Positions 8,578-18,254 are shown, counted from the first letter of the stretch. The stretch is DNA of 64,000 nt from CAUZIR01 sp965250195 (GCA_965250195.1 OZ252295.1:2294001-2358000), one strand, 5' to 3'. Program-made: numbers and translations. The notes: generated by a model not told the origin, from the letters alone.

Positions 8578-10251
8578 CTACGTCAGACGGTAGAGCCGGT
8601 TTAGCGGCACCTCGGTGACGGCCTCGGACGTGATCGGCTCGCGGTCGACCGTCACCTGCGCGGCGCGGCCGTCGATTTCGATGGTCGGGTTGAGTGTGTT
8701 GTAGCGCATCGACGCCTTGGTCACCGTTCGCACGCCGGTGACCGGCCGCAGGGATCGCGCCGTGTTGAGGCGCTTGGCCAGGCCTGAGTCAATTGAGGCT
8801 GACGAGACGAACAACGAGCTGAGCGCACCGGGGTTGTTGCCGATGCCCCCGAACATGGGGCCGTACGATGTGGGCTCGGCGCCCTGCACGGTGGAGTTGC
8901 CCTCGCCCATCGGGCCCCACGTTACGAAGCCGCCCTTCATTACCAGTTCCGGCTTGATGCCGAAGAACGCAGGTCGCCACATGACAATGTCCGCCATCTT
9001 GCCCGCTTCCAGCGAGCCCACGTAGTCGGAGATGCCGTGGGTGATGGCCGGGTTGATGGTGTATTTGGCGATGTATTGGCGGATGCGGTCGTTGTCGTTA
9101 TCGGGGTTGGCCGCGCCCCGTTCGGACTTCATCTTGTGGGCCAGCTGCCAGGTGCGGGTAATGACTTCGCCTATGCGGCCCATGCCCTGTGAATCGGAGT
9201 TGATGACGGGAATGGCTCCCAGATCGTGCAGCACGTCCTCGGCGGCCATGGTCTGATGCCGCAAGCGTTTGTCGAGGGCATCGACGTCCGATGGGATGCT
9301 CAGGTCGAGCATGTGGCAGATCGCGGTCATCGCGAAGTGTTCCTGGTAGGTGCCAACTGAGTAGGGGATCGTCGGCGTCGTGGAAGAGGGGATGATGTTA
9401 TTGACCCCCGCCATGGTGAGCAGGTCCGGCGCGTGGCCGCCGCCCGCGCCCTCGATGTGGTACGCGTGCACCGCCCGGCCGTCGATGGCCTCAATGGTAC
9501 CTCGCACGTCGGTCGACTCCTGCAGCCCGTCGGTGTGCAGGGCTACGGATACGTCGGCGGCGTCGGCCACCCGCAGGCAAGTGTCGATTACGTTGCCGTA
9601 GGCGCCCGTGTCCTCGTGGATCTTGAACCCGCACGCGCCGCCCTCGATGCTCTCTTCCATAGGAAACGGGCTCGTTGAACTACCCGTGGCCTGTAGCGCC
9701 AGGTTCACCGGGAGATGCTCGAACGCCTCGAAGGTACGCTGAAGAATGAAGCGCCCGTTGTCGAAGATGCCGCCGCCGATGAGCGTCGTCAGCCCCGAAG
9801 CCAGCGCCGCATCGACGACGCGGGGCGTGACGAGGTGCACGTGGCTGTCCACGCCGCCGGGGGTCGCGATCATGCCCGCGCCGGGGACGATGACGGTGTT
9901 CGCACCGATCTCCAGGTCGATGCCGTCCATGATGTCGCCGCTGCCCGCTCGGCCGATGCCGGCGATAACGCCGTCCTTCACCCCGATGCTGCCCTTGATC
10001 ACGCCAAGCACTGGATCGATGATGACCGCGCCGACGATGACGTAGTCGAGGTCTGAGTCACGGGTCTTGCGGTGCGCCATGAGCATTCCTGCCCGAATGT
10101 TCCGCCCCCAACCCAAGAGCGCCTCCTCGCCGTACTCGGTGGAGTCGCTCTCGACCTCTGCGCACAGGTCGGTGTCGCCCAACCGAATGCGATCGCCTGT
10201 CGTGGGGCCATAAGTGCTTATGTAATTGCTGCGCCCAATCTCAAACGACAT
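8578..10251 (-). CDS. ureC: Urease alpha subunit, divergent
   Basis: 557 residues (typical UreC is about 567-572). N-terminus has YGPTTGDRIRLGDTDL. All nickel ligands are present: His137/His139 (VDSHVHL), the lysine to be carbamylated Lys210 with His212 (FKIHEDTGAYG), His239 (ALHTDGLQEST), His265 (HAYHIEGAGGGHAPD) and Asp353 (NSDSQGMGRIGE). The flap Cys312-His313 and Arg331 are also kept. Deviations from standard UreC: HTDGLQEST instead of HTDTLNESG, KIHEDTGAYG instead of KIHEDWGATP, CHM instead of CHH, and a shortened stretch between the GGG turn and the lysine that lacks the usual TPGPW segment. It would hydrolyse urea to ammonia and carbamate in the cytoplasm. Third gene of ureABC. Confidence 0.92.
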   Translation of the reverse strand: MSFEIGRSNYISTYGPTTGDRIRLGDTDLCAEVESDSTEYGEEALLGWGRNIRAGMLMAHRKTRDSDLDYVIVGAVIIDPVLGVIKGSIGVKDGVIAGIGRAGSGDIMDGIDLEIGANTVIVPGAGMIATPGGVDSHVHLVTPRVVDAALASGLTTLIGGGIFDNGRFILQRTFEAFEHLPVNLALQATGSSTSPFPMEESIEGGACGFKIHEDTGAYGNVIDTCLRVADAADVSVALHTDGLQESTDVRGTIEAIDGRAVHAYHIEGAGGGHAPDLLTMAGVNNIIPSSTTPTIPYSVGTYQEHFAMTAICHMLDLSIPSDVDALDKRLRHQTMAAEDVLHDLGAIPVINSDSQGMGRIGEVITRTWQLAHKMKSERGAANPDNDNDRIRQYIAKYTINPAITHGISDYVGSLEAGKMADIVMWRPAFFGIKPELVMKGGFVTWGPMGEGNSTVQGAEPTSYGPMFGGIGNNPGALSSLFVSSASIDSGLAKRLNTARSLRPVTGVRTVTKASMRYNTLNPTIEIDGRAAQVTVDREPITSEAVTEVPLNRLYRLT

Positions 10252-10285
10252 TTTTTCGAATCTCCTCGGCGTGTCGGGTGATCAG

Positions 10286-10669
10286 TCAGCCCGACGGCAA
10301 GTGCTCGTTGCGAAAACCCTCTGCAACCAGTTGCGTCAGTGCTTCATCTACGTCTGCTGCGTCTAATGGGCCATTTATGAAGCCGTTGAAGCCGTACACT
10401 TCGCGCCGTCCCGTCAGCGACACCAGGCCCACATCTTTCGTCTCGCCCGGCTCCCAGCGCACCCCTGTGCCCGCCGCCACGTCCAGCCGCATTCCGTAGG
10501 CGGCCCTGCGGTCAAACGCCAGGCGTTTGTTGGCCTCGAAAAAGTGGTAGTGAGACGTGACGTGTACGAACACGGTTGAGTCGTTCCGCACTCGGACGGA
10601 CCGAATCTCCCGGCCCGCATTTAGCTGAATGTCCCCCGCCGCCGGGACTATTTCTCCGGGTGTTGGCAT
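10286..10669 (-). CDS. ureB: Urease beta subunit
   Basis: 127 residues. The family signature is clear: PGEIVPAAGDIQLNAGREIR, VTSHYHFFEANKRLAFDRR, GMRLDVAAGTGVRWEPGE and EVYGFNGFINGPL. It is a structural subunit of the cytoplasmic (UreABC)3 enzyme and has no active-site residues of its own. It lies 34 bp upstream of ureC and 31 bp downstream of ureA on the same strand, so the three are surely co-transcribed. The C-terminal 25 residues after NGPLDAADVDEA are not part of the usual beta-subunit core and may be lineage specific. Confidence 0.93.
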   Translation of the reverse strand: MPTPGEIVPAAGDIQLNAGREIRSVRVRNDSTVFVHVTSHYHFFEANKRLAFDRRAAYGMRLDVAAGTGVRWEPGETKDVGLVSLTGRREVYGFNGFINGPLDAADVDEALTQLVAEGFRNEHLPSG

Positions 10670-10700
10670 GGAAAAGCCTCCATTTTGTTTCGATTAGCCT

Positions 10701-11042
10701 TTACCTGATGGGCCGATCGATTACGACCAGCTTTGTGCCTGAGTCGAAACCCGCCTCGACCTTGATGGGCGAGGCTAAATCCGCGACGCCGTCGAGCACG
10801 TCGCCCAGCGTCAAAACCCGGCTGCCGACGTCGACCACCTCTTCGTAGCTCTTGCCGGCCCTTGCCTCCTCCATGATTTCGTCAGAGATCAGCGCCACGG
10901 CCTCCGGGTGGTTTAGCTTCAAGCCTCGACCCCGGCGTCTGCGGGCCATCTCGGCAACGGTGAACAGCGTCGTTCGCTCAAGCTCTTTGGGTGTCAGTCT
11001 CATGTGTCCGCTCCTTTTGCCCTCTCCATGCGCCGCCTCCAT
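10701..11042 (-). CDS. ureA: Urease gamma subunit
   Basis: 113 residues. Recognised by MRLTPKELERTTLFTVAEMA, RGLKLNHPEAVALISDEIME and FDSGTKLVVIDRPI. Most UreA proteins start at the MxLTP motif; here an ATG at 11000 gives that start, and the 14 extra residues of the longer reading from 11042 are probably untranslated, so the true 5' end is likely 11000. First gene of the ureABC operon. No ureD, ureE, ureF or ureG is found within the window on either side, so nickel insertion would have to come from genes elsewhere. Confidence 0.9.
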   Translation of the reverse strand: MEAAHGEGKRSGHMRLTPKELERTTLFTVAEMARRRRGRGLKLNHPEAVALISDEIMEEARAGKSYEEVVDVGSRVLTLGDVLDGVADLASPIKVEAGFDSGTKLVVIDRPIR

Positions 11043-11121
11043 CTAATGGGGCGAACCAGTAATATCGCATACCGGCCCCGCGGGGCGAAACCATCACGGC
11101 GCAAAGCGAAAAGGGGAACCC

Positions 11122-12573
11122 ATGCCCAGGCTGATGGGAGAGGTCAGAGATGCGGCGACCGGAGACGTGGTCGCGGCCAGGGTCCAGGTAATTACGTCCC
11201 AGGGAGAATTTGCGCGGCCGGATGGGGCGTTACTGAAGGTCGGTACCGGCCAGCCGTTCTTTTATTCGGATGGCAATTTCGAACTGGACGTCCCCGGCGG
11301 TCCCACCCGGTTACTGGTCGAGCGTGGGACTGAGTATCGCCCGCTGGAGCTTGCGACAGACGTACGTGAGGGCGACTCCCGCACATTCGACCTGGCGCTG
11401 GAGCGCTGGTCGACGCTGGGCGACGAGGGCTGGCACCCCGGCAACACCCACCTGCACTACGACGCGAAAGAGGGCCGTCCCGATGACCGGCTGCGCTTAG
11501 ACTCCCGCGTCGAGAACTTGCGAATGACGGCGGTCAGCATCCTGAAGCGAGGCGATCTCGCTTACGCATCGAACAAGTACGCACCGGGCGTTCTGACCGA
11601 CGTCAGTTCCGAGCACCACCACGTACAGTGCGGAGAGGAGACTCGCCACAACGCCGAAGACCCCTGGTCCATCGGCTACGGCCACGTGATGCTGCTCAAC
11701 CTGGAGACTTTCGTGCAGCCGGTGAGCAGGGGAATCCTCGTGGACGCGTTCGACCCCGACTATCCGCCCCTTTCTTAAGCCTGCGACGATGCGAGGCGAC
11801 AGGGGGGCCTCATCATCTGGTGTCACAACGGCCAGGGAATGGAGGCGCCGGTCGCCGCGGCGCTGGGCAAGGTGGATGCGTTCAACCTGTTCGACCCCTA
11901 CTGGATGGACCCCGAGTACGACATCTACTACCGCATGTTGAACGCGGGAATCAGGCTGCCTGCGTCTACCGGTACCGACTGGTTCGTGTGCTCGGCCAAC
12001 AGGGTGTACGCCTACACGGGCGGCCCGTTCGACTACGGTGACTGGCTCGCGGCTCTCAGGGCCGGTCGCACTTTCATTACCAACGGGCCCGCCCTGTGGC
12101 TGGAGGTGGACGGGCAGGGCCCCGGAGCGGAGTTGTCCACGTCTGTTGGCGCGAAATTACAGGCCAAAGTCAGGTGGGAGAGCCACTATCCTATCGAGAG
12201 TGCCGAACTGGTCGTCAACGGCCGGGTCGTGAAGAGCCAGAGCCTTCCAGGGGACGGCTCGCGGGCGGGGGTTTTCGAGGCTGACATTGAGGTCACGGGA
12301 GATGGCTGGGTCGCCGCCCGGCTGGGGTCCAGCACGCGCGACAGCTTCGCCCAGCCCCTGTTCGCCCACACCAGCCCCGTTTACGTCAGTGCCGGAGCCC
12401 CGAGCCCCGAGCGAGCGTTGGCCGCGACAGCACTGGCCGAGTCCATCGGAAAGTCAATCCAGTGGATCACACAACGGGGCCGCTTTTATACCGACACGCA
12501 GCGTCGGGAAGTCGCCGACCTGTTCCGGCAGGGCCGGGACGCGTATTTGGCCATCGCTGGGGGAGCCCGCTAG
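11122..12573 (+). pseudogene. CehA/McbA-like PHP metallohydrolase, interrupted by one in-frame TAA
   Basis: Two same-frame halves join into one about 483-residue protein. The N-terminal part is a carboxypeptidase-regulatory-like beta domain (GEVRDAATGDVVAARVQV), then the PHP-type metal site GNTHLHYD and SEHHHVQC. After DPDYPPLS comes TAA (11776-11778), and the frame continues without a break as ACDDARRQGGLIIWCHNGQG, then STGTDWFVCS and TFITNGP, as expected for this family. The stop sits where a Tyr codon (TAC/TAT) would fit. Members hydrolyse esters, carbamates or phosphoesters. The divergent start faces ureA across about 80 bp. The gene's TAG and the stop of the converging methyltransferase share the same CTAG. 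Confidence 0.75.
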
Positions 12574-13226
12574 CCGGCTTTTCTCAGGGTGACCCGGTAG
12601 AGCCTTCTCGGGAGGTGTCCCTCTTCGAACTCCGTTATGTCCAGCAATTCGTAACCTTTTGCCAGTCGTTCAATTGTCCGGGTGCCGAAGGAGTGGACGA
12701 TGACTCCGCCGATTTCGAAGAGGCCCTCGCCGTGGTGGATTCCCGTGCCATAGTGGGGGTCGCCCGTGTTCCTGGCAGTGTAGATACTGATCCCGTTGGG
12801 CCTCAGCACTCGACGAACTTCGCTCGCGAGCTGCTCCAACTCGGCGATCGTGAACGCCATGCAATAGAGCATGTGGGAGTAGCAGGCGTCGAACGAGGCG
12901 TCGGCGAACGGAAGCGGGGTTTTCACGTCATGCCAACTAACGTTGACTAGATCTGTCAGTCCCGACTCTTCGGCGGACCGGTTTATGGCCTGAACGCCGG
13001 ACTGGGCGTAATCCAGCACGGTTACCTGTAGGCCGCTCTGGGCGAAGGGAATCGAATCTCGGCCCTGACCGCCGCCGAGCTCCAATATGGTTTTGCGATC
13101 TCCTTGAACGAAGGTCTGAAGGGCGTAGGCTCCCGGTTCGCTCAGCCCCGACCCCAACATCGCGGGGTTGTCGGAGAACATCTCCGTCCACTTGAGGCGC
13201 TGGCGGTCCAGGTCAGGTTTCGACAT
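12570..13226 (-). CDS. Class I SAM-dependent methyltransferase
   Basis: About 218 residues from the ATG at 13226 (an upstream GTG at 13247 would add seven residues; GGGGCGAG lies at suitable distance from the ATG). Motif I is ILELGGGQGRDSIPFAQ, followed by the acidic end of strand beta2 (VTVLDYAQSG), NVSWHDVKTPLPFADASFDA and the MLYCMAF helix, with VRRVLRPNGI after it. This is the Methyltransf_11/25 fold. The methyl acceptor is unknown. The C-terminal IYTARNTGDPHYGTGIHHGE resembles tellurite-resistance (TehB-like) and related small-molecule methyltransferases. Confidence 0.82.
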   Translation of the reverse strand: MSKPDLDRQRLKWTEMFSDNPAMLGSGLSEPGAYALQTFVQGDRKTILELGGGQGRDSIPFAQSGLQVTVLDYAQSGVQAINRSAEESGLTDLVNVSWHDVKTPLPFADASFDACYSHMLYCMAFTIAELEQLASEVRRVLRPNGISIYTARNTGDPHYGTGIHHGEGLFEIGGVIVHSFGTRTIERLAKGYELLDITEFEEGHLPRRLYRVTLRKAG

Positions 13227-13472
13227 GTTCGGCTCGCCCCGTCTCACCTGGTTGCAGGACTAGAGGTCACAGGGTGATGTGAGGACTAGGTTCATACAGA
13301 ACCGGGCTCCGTCCGGGCCTTCCGTCTTGCATTTAACCCAGATCATCTCCGTCCCATCAATTAGGAGTCACTGGAGTCGCGAGTTTGGGCGCCAGAATAG
13401 CACGCACGGACCGGGGTGAAAACGAATTCGGGACTGAGCCCGATGAAGCTCGGGACAAAGCCAGCGGCGCCC

Positions 13473-13982
13473 TTATGAGAGGGGTCTCAGTGGCCTGTCC
13501 AGCAGCACCTCGCGTCCGCCGGTAATTTCGGTCCTGGTGTGGGTGAACGAGAACCGGAAGCCGAGCCGCTTGTACAAAGCGATGGCCCCCTCGTTTCGCT
13601 CGTTGGTGTCGAGCATCACCGCTTCGCAGCCACGCGAGCGTGCCCGCTCGACGGCCATCCCTACCAGCCTCGCCCCCAGTCCCAGGCGCCTGCTGCTCCG
13701 TGCGACGTACAGTTCTTCGAGGTTCGCCTCCTCACCGGCCGACCAGATCGATCGTCGATATCGTTGCTGAACAAAACCCAGGCAGGCGCCGTCTGAGTCT
13801 GTAGCCACGAGGTAGTCGGTGTCGGGGTCGTCAATGAGGCCTCCGATGCGTTCGCGGAATTCGGACTCCGAGGGCTCAACCTGACCCAGCTCATCGCGCA
13901 GAGCCGCCACCATGCTCGCCATGCAATCGAGGTCCCGGCGCTCTGCCAAACGAACGTCCAGGTCGGTTTCCATCGGTGCCAT
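13473..13982 (-). CDS. GNAT family N-acetyltransferase
   Basis: 169 residues. N-terminal DVRLAERRDLDCMASMVAAL starts the fold; the acetyl-CoA pyrophosphate loop is ARSSRRLGLGARLVGMAVERA (Q/R-x-x-G-x-G/A type) and the C-terminal strand/helix is NERNEGAIALYKRLGFRFS. The fold transfers an acetyl group from acetyl-CoA to an amine; the substrate cannot be told. The gene stands alone, 225 bp downstream of the methyltransferase start on the same strand, with a divergent neighbour at 14166. Confidence 0.85.
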   Translation of the reverse strand: MAPMETDLDVRLAERRDLDCMASMVAALRDELGQVEPSESEFRERIGGLIDDPDTDYLVATDSDGACLGFVQQRYRRSIWSAGEEANLEELYVARSSRRLGLGARLVGMAVERARSRGCEAVMLDTNERNEGAIALYKRLGFRFSFTHTRTEITGGREVLLDRPLRPLS

Positions 13983-14165
13983 TCGCTCCCTCTCATCACC
14001 TGTGAAGAGGACGTTTCGTCCCCTGGCCCGTCGAATTCTACATACCTCATTAAGTTTGAGTCAGGTACATGTCTGACCCGGGATTACACGGTCGCATAAG
14101 CTGGGTACGCTTCGAAGGCGATTGCCCGAAATTCATCGCGTGGCATCAACTACTGGAGGGCGACC

Positions 14166-15218
14166 ATGGCATCCGAGAGAACTGGAAAAATCCAGACCGT
14201 GCTGGGGCTCATCGACCCCTCCGACCTGGGCGTCACCCTTACACACGAACACCTGCTCGTCGATCTGCGTTGCCACTGGTACTCGCCAGAGGAGGTTTCA
14301 GAGAGGGATTGGATCGACAAGCCCGTGACGCTCGAACGGCTGGGCCGGGTCACGAGCCGCTTCTACAACTTAGAAAGCATGGTGCTGCTAGACGAGGGGA
14401 CAGCTGTGAATGAGGCCGGAAAATTCAAGCTAGCGGGCGGCGGGTCGCTCGTGGACGTGACCAGCATCGGCATCGGTCGCGACCCCTTGGCACTGGCCCG
14501 CATCTCCCGTGCCACCGGCCTCAAAGTCGTCATGGGCGGCGGTCACTACGTGCCCTGGGCTCACCCTCCCGGCATGGATGAGGAGACGGAGGAGAGCATT
14601 GCCGAAGCGCTGATAAAAGACATTAGCGTGGGGGTGGGCGACACCGGCGTCAGGTGCGGGGTGCTGGGGGAGTTGGGGCACGGCTGGCCCATGACTCCCA
14701 ATGAGCGCAAGGCGCTAAGGGCGGCCGCCTTCGCTCATAGGGACACCGGCGCGCCCATCCTCATCCACCACGGGTTCCACCCCGATTCGCCGATGGACAT
14801 TATTCGAGTTCTCGACGACGCCGGAGCGGCACTGGACCAGGTCATCATGGGCCACCTGGACATTTTTGATGACACCGGTTTGCTTATCGAGCTGTTGCAG
14901 ACCGGGTGCTAACTGGAATGGAACGTGTTCGGCGTCGAAGACACCTCGTTCGGAAAGGTACCGGGCGCCAAGATCGACTTTCTCAGCGACGACCAGCGCC
15001 TGGACATGATCGAGTTCGTCGTCGACCGCGGTTTTACGGATCGCATAACGGTCGCCCACGACACCTGCTGGAAGTACCAGACCACCGGCTACGGAGGCAA
15101 GGGTTACGCCCACATGCTCGACAGCGTGGTGCCCCGGATGAGACGCCGAGGGTTCGATGAGGCGACGATCACCTCGATCCTCGTGGACAACCCGGCGCGG
15201 GCCCTTACGTTCCGTTAG
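14166..15218 (+). pseudogene. Phosphotriesterase-family amidohydrolase, interrupted by one in-frame TAA
   Basis: About 350 residues when read through. Metal ligands: THEHL (HxH) near residue 26, a Glu in VLGELGHGWPMT where classic phosphotriesterase has the carbamylated Lys, IHHGFHP, MGHLDIF and AHDTCWK. The C-terminus GYAHMLDSVVPRMRRRG and ILVDNPARALTF is family-typical. TAA at 14910-14912 follows LLIELLQTGC and the same frame continues with LEWNVFGVEDTSFGK; relatives have a Tyr at this point (G-x-Y-L-E), so TAC to TAA would explain it. Members act as lactonases or organophosphate/ester hydrolases. Whether the stop is real or a consensus error is open. A short fragment of a paralogue lies at 41230-41442. 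Confidence 0.78.
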
Positions 15219-15313
15219 CACGGGCCAATCGTCATCGGTCGGCGCGGGCGCGGCCCAGGTGTCGAACCCCGAGGCGCTTGCGACGTTTGGCCGCCGGTTT
15301 TCGGACTGAGCCC

Positions 15314-16960
15314 CTACGGCAGGAAGATGACGACGGTCGCTACCGGGGTCCCGGCGGCGTCTTGCTGAAGGTCAACCAGGCCAACCCAGAGCCTGCCAAG
15401 CTTTTTCACGGACGAGTCCGGATCGGTGGGGTCGAGGATCAACTGCGTGGTTCCCTGTTCGAAAAAGCCCATCCTGATGCTGACGGTGATGATCGCCCTG
15501 CCGCCTTCTGCTCGGCTGTCTTCGACTACTTCGGTAAACGTGGCGGTGGCGCCGGTGCCGGGGTCGGGGCTGATGACAGCCTCGTCGAGCGCTAGCCTGA
15601 CCGGCTGGTTCAGGGGAACGATGGTCCGGCCGGTCTCGTCGGAGTCGAGTGCCGGGGCGAATTCGAGATCGAGGCCCTCACCGGTGGCGGCCTCTCGCCG
15701 GGGCTCCGGGGTCGGGGAGGGGACCGGTGTGGGCGTGGCGTTCGCCAGCGCGACGGCTATTTCGGCCCGCGCCTGCTCGGCGGCCGCCAACAGCTCCTCG
15801 TCAGCACGAGGTGTCAGGGGGGGAGTGAACACCTCGCTGTCGGCCAGCGTGCTCTCCTCGCCCTGCCCACCGACAAGTACTACTCGCCCGTCACTTAGCA
15901 CCAGACCGGCGAACCGGTAGCGGCTGAAGTGCATGGTTCCCACCAACGCCCAGTTGGCCAGGACGGGGTCGTAGATCTCGATCGAGTCCCGGTTTCCAGT
16001 GCCACCAGCCACCAGGACGCCGCCGTCGGGCAGTGCGACGGCGATGTGCTCCGCCCGGGGGACTCTGGTATCGGCCAACGTGATCCATGCGTTGGTTATC
16101 GGGTCGTAGATTTCCGAGGTCTGTCGCTTGCCCCGGCCACCGACCACGAGCACCCGCCCGTCTCTTAGCAGCGTCGCGGTGTGCTGGCTGCGGCTGACGT
16201 TCATGTCTCCGGCGGATGTCCAGGCCTCTGTAACGGGATCGAATATCTCGGCGCTCTTTAGGAACGGGCCGTCCGGGTTGCCGCCGCCGGTCACCAGCAC
16301 CCGGCCGTCGGGCAGAAGGGTGGCGGTATGCCAGATTCGCTTGTCTCCCATAGACGGGACCACCGTCCACACGTCGGTTGCCGGGTCGTATATCTCAGCC
16401 GTTACGGTGCGCTGGGCCGTGTCGTCGGCGCCTCCCATGACCAGCACGCGCCCGTCGGGCAGCAGCACCATGGGCATTCTCGCGCGCGCCTGGTTCATAG
16501 GTGCGATCGCGGTCCAGCGGTCGGCGACCGGGTCCCAGATCTCCGCCGCCGCCGTGGCGTTGCGGTCCACGGTGCCGCCCCCGGTAACCAGTACCCTTCC
16601 ATCGGGGAGCAAGATGGCCGCCGGATTCACTCTGGAAACGCCCAGGTCCCGGGTCTTGGTCCACTCGTCGGTCGCCGTGTCATAGACCTCAGCAGTATTG
16701 AGACTCGCGTTGTAAGTAGCGGTGTTGCCAAGCGCCTGGCCCGCTATGGCCAGTATCCGCCCATCGCCGAGGACAACGAGTGCGAGAAGCTGGCGGCCCT
16801 CTCGCATAGATGCGATCTTTTCGGACTCGCCTGCGCTTGAAATGGCGGCGTGCGGCCGAGGTTCCGGCTCCGCCACAGAGGTCGAGGCAGGAGAGCCGCT
16901 ACAGGCGGCGGCGAGTAGTAGAAGGGCAACGGCTGAGGAAACGACGGCGGAATTCTTCAT
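15314..16960 (-). CDS. Kelch-repeat lipoprotein
   Basis: 548 residues. Signal peptide with lipobox (LLLAAACSG), then about six kelch blades (residues about 50-390), each with a (V/L)LPDGRVLV(T/M)GG strand and AEI(Y/W)DPxTDxW, forming a beta-propeller. A linker rich in Pro/Thr (TPTPVPSPTPEP, about 405-420) leads to a C-terminal beta domain ending VATVVIFLP. The protein should sit outside the cytoplasmic membrane; a binding or scaffold role is likely, with no catalytic residues visible. A shorter paralogue with the same blade consensus is encoded at 47113-48294. Confidence 0.85.
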   Translation of the reverse strand: MKNSAVVSSAVALLLLAAACSGSPASTSVAEPEPRPHAAISSAGESEKIASMREGRQLLALVVLGDGRILAIAGQALGNTATYNASLNTAEVYDTATDEWTKTRDLGVSRVNPAAILLPDGRVLVTGGGTVDRNATAAAEIWDPVADRWTAIAPMNQARARMPMVLLPDGRVLVMGGADDTAQRTVTAEIYDPATDVWTVVPSMGDKRIWHTATLLPDGRVLVTGGGNPDGPFLKSAEIFDPVTEAWTSAGDMNVSRSQHTATLLRDGRVLVVGGRGKRQTSEIYDPITNAWITLADTRVPRAEHIAVALPDGGVLVAGGTGNRDSIEIYDPVLANWALVGTMHFSRYRFAGLVLSDGRVVLVGGQGEESTLADSEVFTPPLTPRADEELLAAAEQARAEIAVALANATPTPVPSPTPEPRREAATGEGLDLEFAPALDSDETGRTIVPLNQPVRLALDEAVISPDPGTGATATFTEVVEDSRAEGGRAIITVSIRMGFFEQGTTQLILDPTDPDSSVKKLGRLWVGLVDLQQDAAGTPVATVVIFLP

Positions 16961-17175
16961 GTTTTTTCACCTGCGCCCGGCCTTTGTACCGGAGGTTTCC
17001 ATAAACGACAAGTGGGCGCCTCACAGGCTGCAAGTCCGTAACCTTGGCGACACCGGGCTGAAACTCCGTTTAAATACATTTTCCTCACTTGAACTGGAAG
17101 GAGCCGAATGTGAGGCCACATGACTTGTTGATCCCAAACTAACTGGTCGGGTCCGCCGCCAGGTGGCTGCTGGCT

Positions 17176-18174
17176 TTGTTGGTGTTGGTTGCGTGGCTAT
17201 GGACCTTTCAAGGCCGAGCTGAAGCCATCATCATCCGCGACGATGTTGACGACTCTGAGTACGTCCAGGATGCCGGGGCATTCCCTGCGGTGTTCCAGTT
17301 GTTCGAGCGCAAAGGCGGTGTCGCCACACTTGTGGCACCACGCTGGGCCGTGACGGCCGCACATGTGGCTCGGGACGTGCAGACCGGTCACACTGTGACA
17401 ATCTCTGGCGTCGAGTATCAGGTCACGCACGTAGTCCTGCACCCGGAATGGGAGACCGTACGCATGGATATTGGGCTCGTACAGCTCGACAGGCCGGTCG
17501 AAGGGGTCGAAATTATCCCTCCATACACCGAGGGCGACGAGGCGGGGCGGGTGGTCACACTGGTGGGGCAGGGCGACACGGGTAACGGCCTCACCGGTCC
17601 TGTCTCTAGTGACGGGCTGCTCCGGGCCGCAACCAACCTGGTGGAGCGCGTCGAGGGGAAGATGCTCGTGTTCGGCTTCGACTCCCCGTCAGACCCGAAC
17701 GTCACCCGTCTGGAAGGAATTAGTGGGCCAGGTGACAGCGGCGGACCGGCACTGATAAAGACCACCGACGGGTTCCGCGTGGCCGGGGTGAGCGTTGCCC
17801 AGATGTCGGCCGGTCATGGCAAAGGGACCTATGGAGTTGTTGAGTTCTACACCCGCCTGTCGCTCAATTTGGGCTTCGTCGCCGACACCACGGGTCTGCC
17901 CATTGCACCGGCCGTCCCCGTAAAAACGGGCGAAGAGAACCCGGACATCTCGTCGGAGCCGCCGAGGGGAGTGGTGATAAGAACTGTGGAAGGCCCGGTC
18001 GAAACGGCCACTGAAGAGCCGGATGCCGAGAGGGCAACTGATGCAACCGATGTAACCGATGGCAATGGAAACGACGGCCTTGTGGTCGTGTATGCCGGCT
18101 CGGCGGGGGGCGGAGCCATCGTACTCGTCGTCGCGTTAAAGTTGTGGCGCCGACGACGGGTTCAGGCGCCGTAA
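17176..18174 (+). CDS. Trypsin-like serine protease with C-terminal membrane anchor
   Basis: 332 residues from TTG 17176. Signal peptide (LVLVAWLWTFQGRAEA), then a chymotrypsin fold with the full triad: His63 in VTAAHV, Asp98 in MDIGLVQL, Ser188 in GPGDSGGPA. After the protease domain (to about residue 240) comes a Glu/Thr-rich spacer and a C-terminal hydrophobic helix (LVVVYAGSAGGGAIVLVVAL) ending in KLWRRRRVQ, a sorting or stop-transfer anchor. The start is unclear: the hydrophobic n-region extends upstream to an in-frame TAA at 17140-17142, and a GTG in a good context precedes that stop (17110), so the annotated TTG may truncate the signal peptide. The anchored protease is likely to act at the cell surface. 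Confidence 0.82.
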   Translation: MLVLVAWLWTFQGRAEAIIIRDDVDDSEYVQDAGAFPAVFQLFERKGGVATLVAPRWAVTAAHVARDVQTGHTVTISGVEYQVTHVVLHPEWETVRMDIGLVQLDRPVEGVEIIPPYTEGDEAGRVVTLVGQGDTGNGLTGPVSSDGLLRAATNLVERVEGKMLVFGFDSPSDPNVTRLEGISGPGDSGGPALIKTTDGFRVAGVSVAQMSAGHGKGTYGVVEFYTRLSLNLGFVADTTGLPIAPAVPVKTGEENPDISSEPPRGVVIRTVEGPVETATEEPDAERATDATDVTDGNGNDGLVVVYAGSAGGGAIVLVVALKLWRRRRVQAP

Positions 18175-18254
18175 AGGACAAAACGCTACCCTTCTCTGGC
18201 CGTCTTGCACTCGCAGCCCTAGTGTTTGTTGCGGTGTTGATCGTCCAAATTTAA
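18144..18254 (+). CDS. Possible 36-residue hydrophobic microprotein
   Basis: GTG 18144 opens a frame overlapping the last 31 bases of the protease gene. It encodes a short Lys-containing head and one hydrophobic helix (LALAALVFVAVLIVQI) directly before TAA. It could be a membrane microprotein, or simply residual coding of a larger lost gene, because the following bases encode a glutamine synthetase fragment in a different frame. No ribosome binding site is obvious. Confidence 0.2.
   Translation: MAPTTGSGAVKDKTLPFSGRLALAALVFVAVLIVQI

Noticed and set aside
11776..14912. TAA read as tyrosine (altered code), because two TAA codons fall where Tyr is expected
   Set aside because: TAA correctly ends intact genes such as the short-chain dehydrogenase (right after VDGGYTAQ), the thioredoxin-fold protein and solute-binding gene 1. 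Other interruptions involve TAG, TGA and indels, so disruption or error is the simpler explanation.
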